Source: Arabidopsis thaliana (lineage: Eukaryota; Streptophyta; Magnoliopsida; Brassicales; Brassicaceae). From it: a stretch of 64,000 nucleotides of DNA. A program made the position numbers and the translations under genes. Below, one piece after another: positions 1-11,584 of the stretch. How positions within the stretch are numbered: position 1 is the first letter of the stretch; the number at the start of each line of letters is the position of its first letter. The stretch is from contig NC_003070.9 in assembly GCF_000001735.4 (NCBI RefSeq), positions 28,939,971 through 29,003,970 of the forward strand, read 5' to 3'. A model generated the notes under the pieces. It did no database searches. It worked only from the letters and a program-made list of their open reading frames with translations, and was not told the DNA's origin.

Positions 1-917
1 CTCAACTTTGTAATCAATTATTTAAAGTTCTCAATTTTTGTCAATTCCGTTACGTAAATTATTATTAGATTAACAATTTCAATAAGATAACTTCTCTTGA
101 ATATTTTCCGAATATTTCGTTTTAATTAGATATTACAACTATGGTTATAAAAATAAAATAAAATAACCGTAAAAGAGTCGTCGAATTTGGAATATAATTT
201 GTAATAGTACTGTATTCTCCTGTCAGTTTTAGACACGTGGCAGTTCACGTGTCATATAGTCATAACCCGTACGTTTACTCTTTGCCTCTTTCCCTTTTAT
301 ATTCAAAACTCCTTTTTGATTTTGTCTATCTTATCTCGTGAATCGTTAATTCGTTATCAAAAGAGCTTAAAAAGCTTTAAAAAATTAACGGATTAGTAAT
401 AATTCAACCGAAGAGAAACCCAAGGCACCGAAGAACACGATTTCAGAGGTATGATCCGGAAAAAAAAATCCAAAGTTTTGATCCTTTTGTTTTTTGGTGA
501 GCAAAAAAACTGGTCCTACGCTAGTCAATGGACATTCTCCTAAATTTTTGTCTCTGTTTTTTTAGATTGTAAATTATAAAGTAATTTCTCCAACTTTCTG
601 GAAAAATCCATCCAGCAAAAGAAAAGAATAATTGGTTTTATTGATCAAAGATCTTCAGTTTTCAAAATTAAGCACTAATTATGGGGTTTTGTTTATTAAT
701 GTCCTAAAAAAGAGTTACACATAGAGAGACATTAATGCTTGCAGTTTAGTTTAAAGAGTTTTAAGACCATATCTCACTCAATCCTTATTTCCTTACATTT
801 GTCGTCTTTTGATGTCATAGACTCAGAGATATTTATTTATCTTCTTTCTCTCTCATTTCTCATTCTCATATTTACTTTTGATCTCGTGGTGTTAGAATCA
901 AAGAAACCGCTTCAAGG
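1..917 (+). promoter_or_regulatory. Upstream region and probable 5' UTR of SKP2B
   Basis: No coding region is supported here. A TATA-like stretch lies near 296-302 (ttttatatt). A probable 5' leader follows at about 340-448, ending in a good splice donor (CAGAG|gtatga near 448/449), so a 5' UTR intron with an acceptor somewhere before the ATG at 918 is likely (inference). Two ACGT-core boxes face each other: GACACGTG at 232-239 and CACGTGTC at 246-253. These are G-box/ABRE-type sites for bZIP or bHLH factors. The small ORF at 739-924 does not look like a gene. Confidence 0.5.
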
Positions 918-2431
918 ATGGTGAGTGAAGGAGCAACAAGAAAAGAACTTAACCTCTGTTTCGAGAATATGAAGATGGAAGGAGTTTTGATCTCTGAGTG
1001 GAAAGATATCCCTGTGGAGCTTCTCATGAAGATTTTAAACCTTGTTGATGATCGGACTGTGATCATTGCTTCTTGTATTTGTAGTGGCTGGAGAGATGCT
1101 GTTTCCCTTGGCCTCACTCGCCTCTCCCTCTCTTGGTATGTCTCTGTTTCATTCTTTGTTTGATTGTGTTATGATGTTTGTATTAGAAGATACTTATATG
1201 CGAAAAAGTGTTTTGGGATTTGAATAAATATTTGGATTGATGGATGATAAATTGATGAGACCATGCCTGGTGATTGAAAGAGTCAAACTTTTTTATGATT
1301 TGGTCAGATTTTTGTTATGAGGACAGTTTCTGGATGACTGATCACAATTTGTATTTAACTAGGAGGATGATTTTGATTTTTGTGTTTGCTTGTTGTTTGT
1401 TCTTTAGGTGCAAGAAGAATATGAACAGTTTGGTTCTATCTCTTGCTCCCAAATTCGTAAAGCTTCAGACTTTAGTACTGCGACAGGACAAACCGCAGCT
1501 TGAGGACAACGCGGTGGAAGCCATAGCAAATCACTGTCATGAGCTACAAGATTTGGACTTAAGCAAAAGCTCGAAAATCACTGACCATTCCCTATATTCA
1601 CTTGCTCGTGGTTGTACTAACCTGACTAAACTCAACCTTAGCGGCTGCACTTCGTTCAGCGACACTGCTCTTGCGCATTTGACAAGATTTTGCAGGAAGC
1701 TCAAAATTCTGAATCTTTGTGGTTGTGTTGAAGCTGTATCTGACAATACATTGCAGGTGGCTTTTAAAGATTCAACTCTCTCTAATACTATTAGCTTTCT
1801 ATGTTCTTTGTCTCGATGATAACCGACCAATTCTTCATCCGTTTTGTGCAGGCTATTGGAGAAAACTGCAATCAGTTGCAGTCACTAAACTTGGGATGGT
1901 GTGAGAATATAAGTGATGATGGAGTTATGAGTTTAGCTTATGGTTGTCCTGATTTAAGAACTCTTGATCTTTGTAGCTGTGTTCTAATCACAGGTAAAAC
2001 CGAGAAACCCGAACCAGAGTTTCTTTGTCATCTCTTAAACATTTCTTGTTGTTACAGATGAGAGTGTTGTGGCTTTGGCGAATCGGTGCATTCACTTGAG
2101 GTCATTGGGGTTATACTACTGCAGAAACATTACAGACAGAGCAATGTACTCTTTAGCTCAGAGCGGAGTCAAGAACAAACACGAGATGTGGCGAGCGGTA
2201 AAGAAAGGAAAATTCGATGAAGAAGGACTAAGAAGCCTTAACATTAGTCAATGCACTTACCTAACACCTTCAGCTGTTCAAGCTGTCTGTGATACATTCC
2301 CTGCTCTCCACACTTGTTCAGGCAGACATTCACTTGTCATGAGCGGTTGTTTGAATCTACAATCTGTTCATTGTGCTTGTATCCTTCAAGCTCACCGCAC
2401 TCACACCGTTTACCCTCACCCGGCGCATTGA
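918..2431 (+). CDS. SKP2B: F-box/LRR protein SKP2B (SCF ubiquitin ligase subunit)
   Basis: Four exons join at 918-1135, 1408-1756, 1852-1993 and 2058-2431, giving 360 residues. All junctions are GT-AG and in frame. The F-box is near residues 27-70 (WKDIPVELLMKILNLVDDR). It is followed by cysteine-rich leucine-rich repeats of the Skp2/Grr1 type, e.g. LQDLDLSKSSKITDHSLYSL and LKILNLCGC, running almost to the C-terminus. Family knowledge: the F-box binds the SKP1-like adaptor and the LRRs hold the substrate; Arabidopsis SKP2B targets the CDK inhibitor KRP1 and is used as a lateral-root founder-cell marker. The tail after the last LRR is His/Cys-rich (VHCACILQAHRTHTVYPH). The length and sequence match what I know of At1g77000. 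Confidence 0.95.
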
Positions 2432-2739
2432 AACGGTGTGTGAGCCAGAGGGTCTACTACTCTCTAGTATGTGTGTACATACATATAACCATATGGTGTT
2501 AATAAAGCTTCTTTGAGTTCCTTCTTTGTCTTTGATGCAATCTTAAGATTTTAACATTACCTAGTCTTGAAAATCTTGTAATGAATCGCGAAATACTTAT
2601 TTCTTCTAACAATTTGTTTAAGTTGCATCCATCAATCAATAATCATATCATTAAAGAATGAATAACACAGAAATAAGATGATGCTGCTTTGCATGTGAGA
2701 CTAAACCGGAACCGGAAATGGTTAAAACCAAATCGGAAA

Positions 2740-4827
2740 ATGATTTTGAAGTACAATAGTAGTTACAGGTTTTATCTTTCAAGTAGTTTTCTCCAAGCTA
2801 TGGAAGTAGATTGTCGGCGTTATTACGTACGTCTTCTTCAATCATGCAGCAGCAGAAATCGCGAAACTTTATGGAGACAAACCAATGGATTGCTCTTGAA
2901 GAAGGGTTTTCTTAGTTCAATTGTCATTGTTGCTAACCATCTCCTCCAAATGTACTCCCGGTCTGGTAAAATGGGAATTGCGCGGAACTTGTTCGACGAA
3001 ATGCCTGATAGAAACTATTTCTCGTGGAACACTATGATTGAAGGGTACATGAATTCTGGGGAAAAGGGAACGTCTTTGAGGTTTTTTGATATGATGCCAG
3101 AAAGAGATGGGTACTCTTGGAACGTGGTTGTTTCCGGGTTTGCTAAAGCTGGTGAGCTAAGTGTCGCTAGGAGGTTATTCAATGCCATGCCGGAAAAAGA
3201 TGTTGTGACGTTGAACTCTCTGCTTCATGGATATATTTTAAACGGTTATGCAGAGGAAGCTCTGAGGTTGTTTAAAGAATTGAATTTTAGCGCTGATGCG
3301 ATCACATTGACGACAGTTCTTAAAGCTTGTGCTGAGTTAGAAGCTTTGAAATGTGGGAAGCAGATACATGCTCAGATTCTGATCGGTGGTGTTGAATGTG
3401 ACTCGAAAATGAATAGTTCTTTAGTTAATGTGTATGCAAAGTGTGGTGATTTGAGAATGGCAAGCTATATGCTGGAGCAGATTAGGGAACCTGATGACCA
3501 TTCTCTATCTGCCTTAATTTCAGGTTATGCAAATTGTGGGAGAGTGAATGAGTCTAGAGGACTTTTCGATAGGAAAAGTAACAGATGTGTAATTCTATGG
3601 AACTCTATGATTTCAGGCTATATTGCTAACAATATGAAAATGGAGGCATTGGTTCTTTTCAATGAGATGAGGAATGAAACCCGGGAAGATTCTCGTACGC
3701 TGGCAGCGGTTATAAATGCTTGCATCGGTTTGGGCTTCCTAGAGACTGGTAAACAAATGCATTGTCATGCTTGTAAATTTGGGTTAATTGATGACATTGT
3801 TGTAGCTAGCACTTTGCTTGACATGTACTCCAAGTGTGGAAGCCCAATGGAAGCTTGCAAACTTTTCAGTGAGGTCGAATCCTATGACACTATCTTACTT
3901 AACAGTATGATCAAGGTATATTTCAGCTGCGGAAGAATCGATGATGCAAAACGGGTATTTGAGAGAATTGAAAATAAGAGCTTGATTTCTTGGAACTCAA
4001 TGACTAACGGATTCAGTCAAAATGGTTGTACTGTTGAAACTTTAGAGTATTTCCATCAGATGCATAAGCTGGATTTGCCTACAGATGAGGTTAGCCTCTC
4101 TAGTGTCATTAGTGCGTGTGCAAGTATATCTTCTCTCGAACTCGGTGAGCAAGTTTTTGCGAGGGCAACTATTGTTGGTCTTGACTCTGATCAAGTAGTA
4201 TCATCTTCTCTCATTGATCTCTACTGCAAGTGTGGATTCGTTGAGCATGGCAGGAGAGTATTCGATACAATGGTTAAATCAGATGAAGTACCATGGAACT
4301 CAATGATATCAGGTTATGCTACGAATGGTCAAGGATTTGAAGCGATTGACTTGTTCAAGAAAATGAGTGTTGCTGGTATAAGACCTACTCAGATCACTTT
4401 TATGGTTGTTCTAACAGCATGCAATTACTGTGGTTTAGTCGAAGAGGGACGAAAATTGTTTGAGTCAATGAAGGTTGATCATGGTTTTGTTCCAGATAAA
4501 GAGCATTTTTCATGTATGGTTGATCTTTTGGCTCGTGCTGGTTATGTGGAAGAAGCTATAAATCTTGTAGAAGAGATGCCTTTCGATGTGGATGGAAGCA
4601 TGTGGTCATCTATTCTAAGAGGATGTGTAGCAAATGGATATAAAGCCATGGGAAAGAAAGCTGCTGAGAAGATTATAGAGCTTGAACCTGAGAACTCAGT
4701 TGCTTATGTGCAGTTGTCCGCTATATTCGCAACCTCGGGAGATTGGGAAAGCTCGGCGCTTGTAAGAAAACTGATGAGGGAGAACAATGTGACAAAGAAT
4801 CCAGGTTCTAGTTGGACTGATTGTTGA
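2740..4827 (+). CDS. Pentatricopeptide repeat protein, PLS class, probably mitochondrial (At1g77010 type)
   Basis: Single exon, 695 residues from the ATG at 2740. The frame stays open upstream to about 2689, but there is no ATG there. The N-terminus (MILKYNSSYRFYLSSSFLQA) is rich in Ser/Tyr/Lys without acidic residues until residue 23, as in a mitochondrial presequence. Roughly 15 PPR motifs follow, alternating P, L and S lengths, with typical phrases such as YSWNVVVSGFAKAGELSVAR and ISWNSMTNGFSQNG. The C-terminus has E-type motifs (YVQLSAIFATSGDWESSALV) and stops at PGSSWTDC without a DYW domain. Family knowledge: E-class PLS proteins bind organelle RNA and usually guide C-to-U editing. The target RNA cannot be read from this sequence. 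The next gene is convergent, with 258 bp between stop codons. Confidence 0.93.
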   Translation: MILKYNSSYRFYLSSSFLQAMEVDCRRYYVRLLQSCSSRNRETLWRQTNGLLLKKGFLSSIVIVANHLLQMYSRSGKMGIARNLFDEMPDRNYFSWNTMIEGYMNSGEKGTSLRFFDMMPERDGYSWNVVVSGFAKAGELSVARRLFNAMPEKDVVTLNSLLHGYILNGYAEEALRLFKELNFSADAITLTTVLKACAELEALKCGKQIHAQILIGGVECDSKMNSSLVNVYAKCGDLRMASYMLEQIREPDDHSLSALISGYANCGRVNESRGLFDRKSNRCVILWNSMISGYIANNMKMEALVLFNEMRNETREDSRTLAAVINACIGLGFLETGKQMHCHACKFGLIDDIVVASTLLDMYSKCGSPMEACKLFSEVESYDTILLNSMIKVYFSCGRIDDAKRVFERIENKSLISWNSMTNGFSQNGCTVETLEYFHQMHKLDLPTDEVSLSSVISACASISSLELGEQVFARATIVGLDSDQVVSSSLIDLYCKCGFVEHGRRVFDTMVKSDEVPWNSMISGYATNGQGFEAIDLFKKMSVAGIRPTQITFMVVLTACNYCGLVEEGRKLFESMKVDHGFVPDKEHFSCMVDLLARAGYVEEAINLVEEMPFDVDGSMWSSILRGCVANGYKAMGKKAAEKIIELEPENSVAYVQLSAIFATSGDWESSALVRKLMRENNVTKNPGSSWTDC

Positions 4828-5085
4828 ATGAATACTCAATTTGAGTGTATAGCATAACACTGATAGAAAGAAAATTACAACAAAACAGTATAGCAATCTT
4901 GTAATGATTACAAAGTAGTGGAGTTTTTCTTCTTTTAGAAAATAAACTTATTTTAACAATTTGTTAAGTTTGATCCCATCAATTATCATCATTACATATA
5001 TTTATAAAGAATTAATAACTTAAGAAGCTGCATCACATTTCACATGTGAGACCCATCAAATTGAAATATTTGAGTGTGGTATTGA

Positions 5086-6897
5086 TCATTTGCCTTTGTA
5101 TACAATTTCATCATCGTCTACATCGAATGCTGGATTGCAGAGACATCTGAAAAGTCTACCAATCCCCTGTAAATGTCAAATCAAGAATCTAAGTTTCTGT
5201 TTTTACATTATTATTCATAGAAATGACTTGAAAAGTGAGAATCTATTGTACCTGAGTAAGCAGAGGAGTTCTGTATGAAAGTGGTTGTGAAGAATCGTCA
5301 TCGCTGCTACTGTCATCATCGTCGCTGTCTTCATCTTCTTTTCTTGATGTTGTACCGTTCTTCGATTGCTTTTCTTGCTGCACAAGCCAACAACAATCTT
5401 GAATCAGCACAAGAAACATAAACAGATCAGATAATGTGATTATGGTAAATGTTATTGAAAACCTGAAAAATCTTCCCAAGAATCTTGAGAGCCATTGCTC
5501 TAGACTTGAGCTCCTCCTTTCTCAAATTGTTTTCGCGAAAGACCTAAACCAGTTTTTGTCAAGAATCTTATGTCTGAGATTTCGAATATAAGCAACAGAA
5601 TATCTAAAGCACTACTCACCATCTGACACACATGTAACAGAGTCACTTCAATGTCGACAACATTAAGTTTCCACAAAGATCCCATCAATGTTTCTTTGTT
5701 GGTCTGAATATGAGACTCTAACTCATTTGCTGGACTAGTCCCATCTTTCTTTAATCTCCGGTTACTCTCTTCTTGCAGCTGAAGTAACTGTAAAGCTCCT
5801 TTAGCTGCACTAATCTGTGATTTCCAAGAATGACCTTTGTTCCTAACCCATTCAGCTACAAATGGAACTCCTAAGTAAAGAGCTCTCTTCCCAAGTTCTT
5901 GAGCTGCTTGTCTTGTGTATACATATCCAATTGTATGCAACATATCCGCTCCAAAAGCTTCATTCATAAGACTTCAATTCAGAATGAGAGGAAATGTAAA
6001 AGTAAAAGAAAAAGAAGGAAGGAGAAAATACAGTACCTGCATCTGAAAGTCTCTTGGCTTCAGATTCTGCGCGGCTTATGAATCCTTCTTTGTCTCCGTG
6101 GACATATTGACTCAGAAAATCTTTGAGAAACCTTGAAAGGTTTTCTTCTCTTTCTTTCTGAACAGCCTGCAAAAGAAACAAAGATCTTTCTTTATGTAAG
6201 ATCAGATCAAGAAGATGGTTATATTAGTTATAACATATGGTTTTTGATTTGCCTTTAGTTTGTCTTGAAACTGATCAGAGTTTTCGATTTCAGAAGCCAT
6301 TTGAGTGGAAGCCATTGATGCAACAGCCAAGTGACCGATATAATCCTCGAATAGTTCACTTCCGAAAAGAAGAGCGAAAACAGCCGTTGGATCAACCATT
6401 GTTTCTCTAATTGATCAAAAACACCATTAAACATTGTCAAATAAAGAAGAGAGAAACACATAATAAAAAAGGAGAAAAAAAAGAAGAAAAAATTACTTGG
6501 GAGCTGAGAATTTTCCAGTCCGATCATACGCTTCACGATGAACAGGATCACTTAGAACCTGGTAAGCTTCACCAAGAACCTGTCTCCAAGAAGAAGAGAA
6601 AACACTTGATTTGATCAAAATAATATTATAACAAGAAAAATGAATGACATTAAAAGAATTTTAACTTGCCTGAAACTTTTCAGCAGCTAGAGGATCACCT
6701 TGATTCTTGTCAGGATGAACTTGTCTTGCCTAAAGATTTAAGAATCAGTCAGACCAAAGACACACAGATCTATGTCACAACTCAAAAAGAAAAAAGAGAG
6801 AAAAACTAACCTTGATGTAATAAGCCTTGCGAATCTCTTCCTCAGAAGCAGAGGGAGTGACACCAAGAACATCATAATACACTGTTTCCTTCACCAT
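5086..6897 (-). CDS. J-domain (DNAJ) co-chaperone, X-domain type (At1g77020)
   Basis: Nine exons on the minus strand: 6811-6897, 6670-6729, 6497-6579, 6253-6406, 6037-6166, 5620-5957, 5463-5543, 5252-5377 and 5086-5166, giving 379 residues. The J domain occupies residues 1-75 ([20 protein letters not shown]), with the Hsp70-activating HPD at about 34-36 (ARQVHPDKN). The middle resembles the DnaJ-X domain ([16 protein letters not shown]). An acidic/serine stretch near residues 325-340 ([17 protein letters not shown]) precedes the end VYKGK. Role by family: stimulates Hsp70 ATPase; the client is unknown. Two introns start with GC instead of GT: 6580-6669 (CAG|GCAAGT) and 6167-6252 (AAG|GCAAAT). 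Each is the only choice found that keeps the frame. The exon-6 acceptor at 5957 was chosen because nearer AGs introduce a stop. Confidence 0.92.
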
Positions 6898-7583
6898 GAT
6901 CAGACAAAGATGTGGAAGGAGTTTCAGGAAAAGATGTGTTGATAATCGAGTAGATAAGAAAAGAAACGCTTGGTTTGGTGTGTGTGAAGCTTTTAGGAGA
7001 TGTGGGGAAGAAGAAGTTCACAAAAGTGTTCTTTCTTGATCTTGATCTGCTTCAAGAAGCTGAAAAAGAAAAGAGATTGGCTTTACAGTGATGATCTGCA
7101 CTTTTCTAATAAACTAATTGCGCCGCTTTTGAGCGGGGGACTACAACAACACTCTCTCTTTTTAACTGTCTACTTAGTGCTTTTTATCATTCATTTCATG
7201 TCCTCTTTTTCTCTTCTTCCTCCTTTTTGCTTATTCTCCATTTCAAAATACTTGTTAGGCAATGATTTAGACATTTCCATTAGACCCTAAAGAGTATAGA
7301 GTTTAAAACACGATCGCGTTTGGACCTCGTAACATGATTGCATTATGGATTGTTGAGCGTTGCAGAAGAAATAATACATATTTCAAGAGACTGATACAGG
7401 GAAGTTATTATTATATTAGCTATGAATCCGGTTAGATATTTTTACCCAACCTGTTTTATGGATAATAACTTCTATCTACTTACAGATACACTTTGAATAC
7501 GCTTAACTTTTGAGTTGGATTTCAAGGTGAGTCACGGATCACAGAATCACAATCAAAAAGGAAATGGCTAATGAAAAAAATAA
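6898..7583. other. Intergenic region upstream of the J-domain gene
   Basis: Promoter side of the minus-strand J-domain gene and the 3' side of tRNA-Gln. The open frame at 7000-7290 has no recognisable domain and a composition like its surroundings. No gene is supported. Confidence 0.4.
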
Positions 7584-7656
7584 AGGTCCTACCGGGAGTC
7601 GAACCCAGGTCGCTGGATTCAAAGTCCAGAGTGCTAACCACTACACCATAGAACCT
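7584..7656 (-). tRNA. tRNA-Gln (anticodon TTG)
   Basis: Reads on the minus strand from 7656. The acceptor arms are AGGTTCT and AGGACCT (seven pairs, one G-T). The D arm contains GTGTAGTGGTTAGCAC. The anticodon stem-loop is CTGGA-CTTTGAA-TCCAG with TTG at the anticodon, and the T arm contains GGTTCGACTCC. No intron. A run of seven T (7574-7580, minus strand) just downstream is the Pol III terminator, and CAACA directly upstream (7657-7661) fits the plant tRNA CAA start motif. Confidence 0.96.
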
Positions 7657-7916
7657 TGTTGTACTATACCTGATGTCATCATTACTTAACCTGACATGAA
7701 ACAACGAATCGTCAGTACAAGTGTCTAGTGTTGGGTCGCTTTCTTTTTGTCGTCAACCAACTTATTGATACATGAAAACCAAAATTGCAGAAAAAAACAA
7801 GATTATAAAGTGTTGCACAAAATTTGAGTAGAGAAGGTTCGGTGAGTGATATAACAATTTGGCAAGTAATAGTTTGCCTAAGCTCAAAGTTTTGAAGACA
7901 GTCTTCTTCTTCATGA

Positions 7917-10900
7917 CTATCTTCCTCTCCCACGTTTACCTCCACCTCCTCTTCCTCCTCCTCTCTTACCACCTCTGCTACTAGTGCTAGCACCACCACG
8001 ACGACCACCAAAATCCCTACCGCCACTTCTTCCACCTCTATCGCTGCTACTGCCAAAATCCCTTCCTCCACCACCAAAATCCCTGCTGCCACCACGGCCT
8101 CCCCTGGCCCCACCACCACGGCCTCCCCTGGCCCCACCTCTTCCACCTCTTCCGCCTCTCTTGCTCTGCAGATAAGAAACTTTGTTTGCCTTTTGCTGTC
8201 TCTCCTTACGCACCTGGTCCAGATCTTTGATCTCTGAACGAACATGTGCGTTAGGCACTGATCCTTGCCGTCTCTTCCCATCTCGGCCTCCTCTACCTGC
8301 CAAGTTTTCTCTTTAGACCTATTGACAACTCAAAGGTGGCAAAACGCTGAACTTGTGTTAAAAAAACGCTGTCCAACATTAATTACCTGACATTCGTGTG
8401 GTTTCGTCTGCATCACCGCTGTCTCGGGATACTTTCTTGTGAGACCTCTCTTGCCATCTCTTGTATATCCCTGTCTTCTTTGCAGTCGCTTTAGCTCCAC
8501 TCTCTGTCTTTATCTATTTAGTCTCAAGAACCTTAGTGTTGGCTTAAAGCCTCCCAGAGAATCATCGAATGTTTTAAAGCAAAGACACTTTTACTACCTT
8601 TCCACTGGCTGTTACTCGATCTCCATTGTTCAACTTGATGTACTTCTTACCTTTCTGTTAAGAAAGACAAATCCAATATTTTTAAAAGATTAAGATTACA
8701 GTTGGGGCAATTGTTATGAAGTAACCACAACTCTTACCTTGTCCCAGTGATAATTTGATTGTTGCTGCTTTATCCCTTGCCCATCATCTGCAACTAGATC
8801 TAGAACAGCAGCGTCCAACCTACAATCCGAAATCGTCAATATCTGACAGAAATTTTTGTTATTGCAACATTTAAATGCAATCCCTTGATCCTTCTATGGA
8901 ATGTCACAAATAGCCACATCAAAAATCATTTTACCTATTCGATCCAAATCCTTCGTTACCCCTCAGAGATAGCCCTGCCTCTGAATGCTACGTGCATAAG
9001 AGTAATAAAGAGTCAAACTCTGCATCATCTCAATATGATCATAAGCATTGTAGCTTTGACTGCTAATGCGTACTGACACAGAAAATGCTTTTATTCAACG
9101 AAAATAACATACATGATTTACTGGTATGGAGCTGATAAAGAATTCATCGTCCTTGAAGGTTTCTTGTGCCTTTCTTTTCTTACCGCTTACTGAAAACAAT
9201 GGAGAGTTTATTTGAAGGTAAGGTAACCAAAGAAGTGGAAAACCAACCATGCACCACAAACTATTCAAAAGATCAACTATAACAGACTTTAACATAGAAT
9301 TAAAATAACAAGAGCACAAGCAGCACGCATACCTTTGCTTCCCTCTACTGTGCCATCAACAAAAGAAGTTGTAGGTTCAGCTTCCTAGATATCAAAACAT
9401 TTAAGTGAGTGAAACTAATGGCAAAGAAAGAAGCATGTGGCACAGTTTAATATTAGAAACTGCAAGAAATACCATCTCCAAATGATTATTGGAAGTCTTT
9501 TGATTCTGCTGATGTCTTGTATTGATGATCTCCTCATGAATAGCTCTTTTCTTCTTCATCACATCAACCCATTGGCCAGCGGGACCCTGCACAAGAACCA
9601 AAACGGTTTGGCTTAGGCTAATTATAAAGAAATATCAGAAATACACATATAAACTACCAGCCAAGTACAGATTTTTGAGAAAGATGATAAATACTATAAT
9701 AGTCAAACAAACAAAGGGAAGGAAAATAAGATAGGAATAGCGAGGGTACCTTCACATGTTTGGATTTGGCAACTTCACCTTCTGCTTCAAGTATCGTTTG
9801 CTTGGGTCTAGCACATATCAGCCATTATTCTAATTAATAACGTTGGTATTAAAGTGCATATGATCATACCATCTTGAAGTCTGGTCGTATCAAGGACATA
9901 AATAGAACACGATGATTATACTACTCACCTGAAATTTTTAATTTTCTGGAAAAACGACATTGCCTCTAATTCCCCAGTTTCAATAATGCTTCTGAAGATG
10001 GGATGCAAGCCTTCTCGTGGTAAATCCTTTGCTCTCCTAATGGATTCTTTTGACGGTGAGGGTTTTGTTTTTGAATACAAGCGAAAAGCTTTGGTGGATG
10101 TTCGTTCAAGGGAATCTAATTCTGCAGATGAATCAATCATTTCTCTGGTTCTATTAAAGATAAGATCAATGGTTTTCTGTGGGAAACGACCATAGACGGT
10201 GACTCCACTATCAATTGCTTGACTAGTTTTGGTCATTACTTCTTCCATGTTCTTCAAGACCTCATCCTCAGTGGGCGCTGGCCTGACCGGTTTTGAGAGG
10301 AACAGATGAAGATCCAACATATATGGCATATCCTCAGGTGTAACAAAGGAATATGCACAGCCTGTACGACCAGCCCTGGCAGCTCTTCCCACACGATGAA
10401 CAAAAATCTTCGGTCTCGGAGGGAAATCCCAGTTTATAACATTATCAAGCAATGGTATGTCAATACCCCTAGCAGCAATATCTGTCACAATCAACAACAT
10501 AGTCTTCCTCGCTCTGAACCTTGATACATGAATCTTACGTGCATCTTGATCCATATCACCATAACATACAGATGGCTCAATATTCTCCAACTTAAACAAT
10601 GAGTTGACAAATTCCACATGATGCTTTGTCGAAACAAATATCAAGGTCTGTTGATCTGAACTTATATGCTCCCTAACCAAGTACAGCAATGCAGAATACT
10701 TCTCTTCCGGTCGTACAGTCAAAAACGAAAGCTTCAAATCGGGACTTATCTTATTCTCAACATCTAAACGAACAAGCTGAGGCTCACGCAAACCAGCCTT
10801 TGCAAATTCAGCAAGGGCACTTGGTAAAGTGGCACTAAATAGCAAAGTCTGCCTATTCTCACTTAACTGAGTTAGAATCTGATGTAACTGTTCAGCAAAC

Positions 10901-11556
10901 CCCATACCAAACAGACTATCTGCCTCATCAAAAACTACATACTCAACCGTCCTTAGCGTCATATCATCAACCTCAGATAAAAGATGCATAAGTCTCCCAG
11001 GAGTAGCAATAATCACATCAGGTCCCTTTGTTAACTCTTCAAACTGGTCTTCCATACTATCTCCACCAACCAGTAAGGATACACGAAGATCTGATATAAC
11101 AAACACAACAAATTTCCTTAATCACTATCCCTTTTCAACAACAAAAGGGAAAGTTTGTAAATTGAATTCATTAAACCAACCTGTAAATTTGCCAAGTTCC
11201 TTGGTGAACTTCAGAGTCTGCTCAGCTAAGTCACGAGTAGGAGACAAGATGAGTGCTCTAACACCTCCTTGAGGAACGTGTTGTTTGAGCTTCTCAAGCA
11301 TAGGGATGAGAAAAGCTGCGGTTTTTCCAGAACCGGTTCGAGCCATAGCGACAACATCGACGCCAGAGAGAATAAGCGGCATCGTCTTCCTCTGAATTGG
11401 TGTAGGAACTTTGTAACCCTTTTTCTTGATTGCATTGAAGACATTAGGTCCGAGATTTAGTGACTCGAATCCTCCAGATTTGCCTTTCTTCTTCTGTTTC
11501 TCTTTACGGTGAAGCTCAGTCACTGAGCTCACGAGGAAGCCCTTTCCTTCAACCAT
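7917..11556 (-). CDS. RH29: DEAD-box RNA helicase RH29 (Dbp10/DDX54 type)
   Basis: Eleven exons: 11181-11556, 9929-11090, 9750-9807, 9473-9586, 9333-9384, 9113-9189, 8935-8987, 8738-8819, 8598-8654, 8387-8513 and 7917-8296, giving 845 residues. Exon 1 carries the Q motif ([13 protein letters not shown]) and Walker A (ARTGSGKT). Exon 2 carries PTRDLAEQ-linked motif Ib (TPGR), DEAD, SAT, ARGIDIP and [13 protein letters not shown], so both RecA-like lobes are complete. The C-terminus is basic and ends in RGG/FGG repeats (GGARGGRGG). Family knowledge: Dbp10/DDX54 helicases act in the nucleolus on 60S ribosomal subunit maturation; that role here is inferred from domain order and tail. Telo boxes and site II motifs upstream agree with ribosome-biogenesis control. 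Confidence 0.95.
8085..8145 (-). repeat. 24-nt coding minisatellite in the RGG tail of RH29
   Basis: Two nearly perfect copies of a 24-nt unit encode GARGGRGG twice, flanked by degenerate RGG/GGR units. The repeat is in frame, so copy-number change would lengthen or shorten the RNA-binding tail without a frameshift. Confidence 0.7.
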
Positions 11557-11584
11557 GGTATGCAGACTTTACGACTGCAGAGGA

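Noticed and set aside
2689-2739. N-terminal extension of the first PPR gene
   Set aside because: The extension begins at TTG, not ATG, and does not improve the presequence; the ATG at 2740 was used.
7984-8175. Proline-rich plus-strand open frame
   Set aside because: It is the antisense shadow of the Gly/Arg repeats of RH29; GC-rich repeats keep both strands open.
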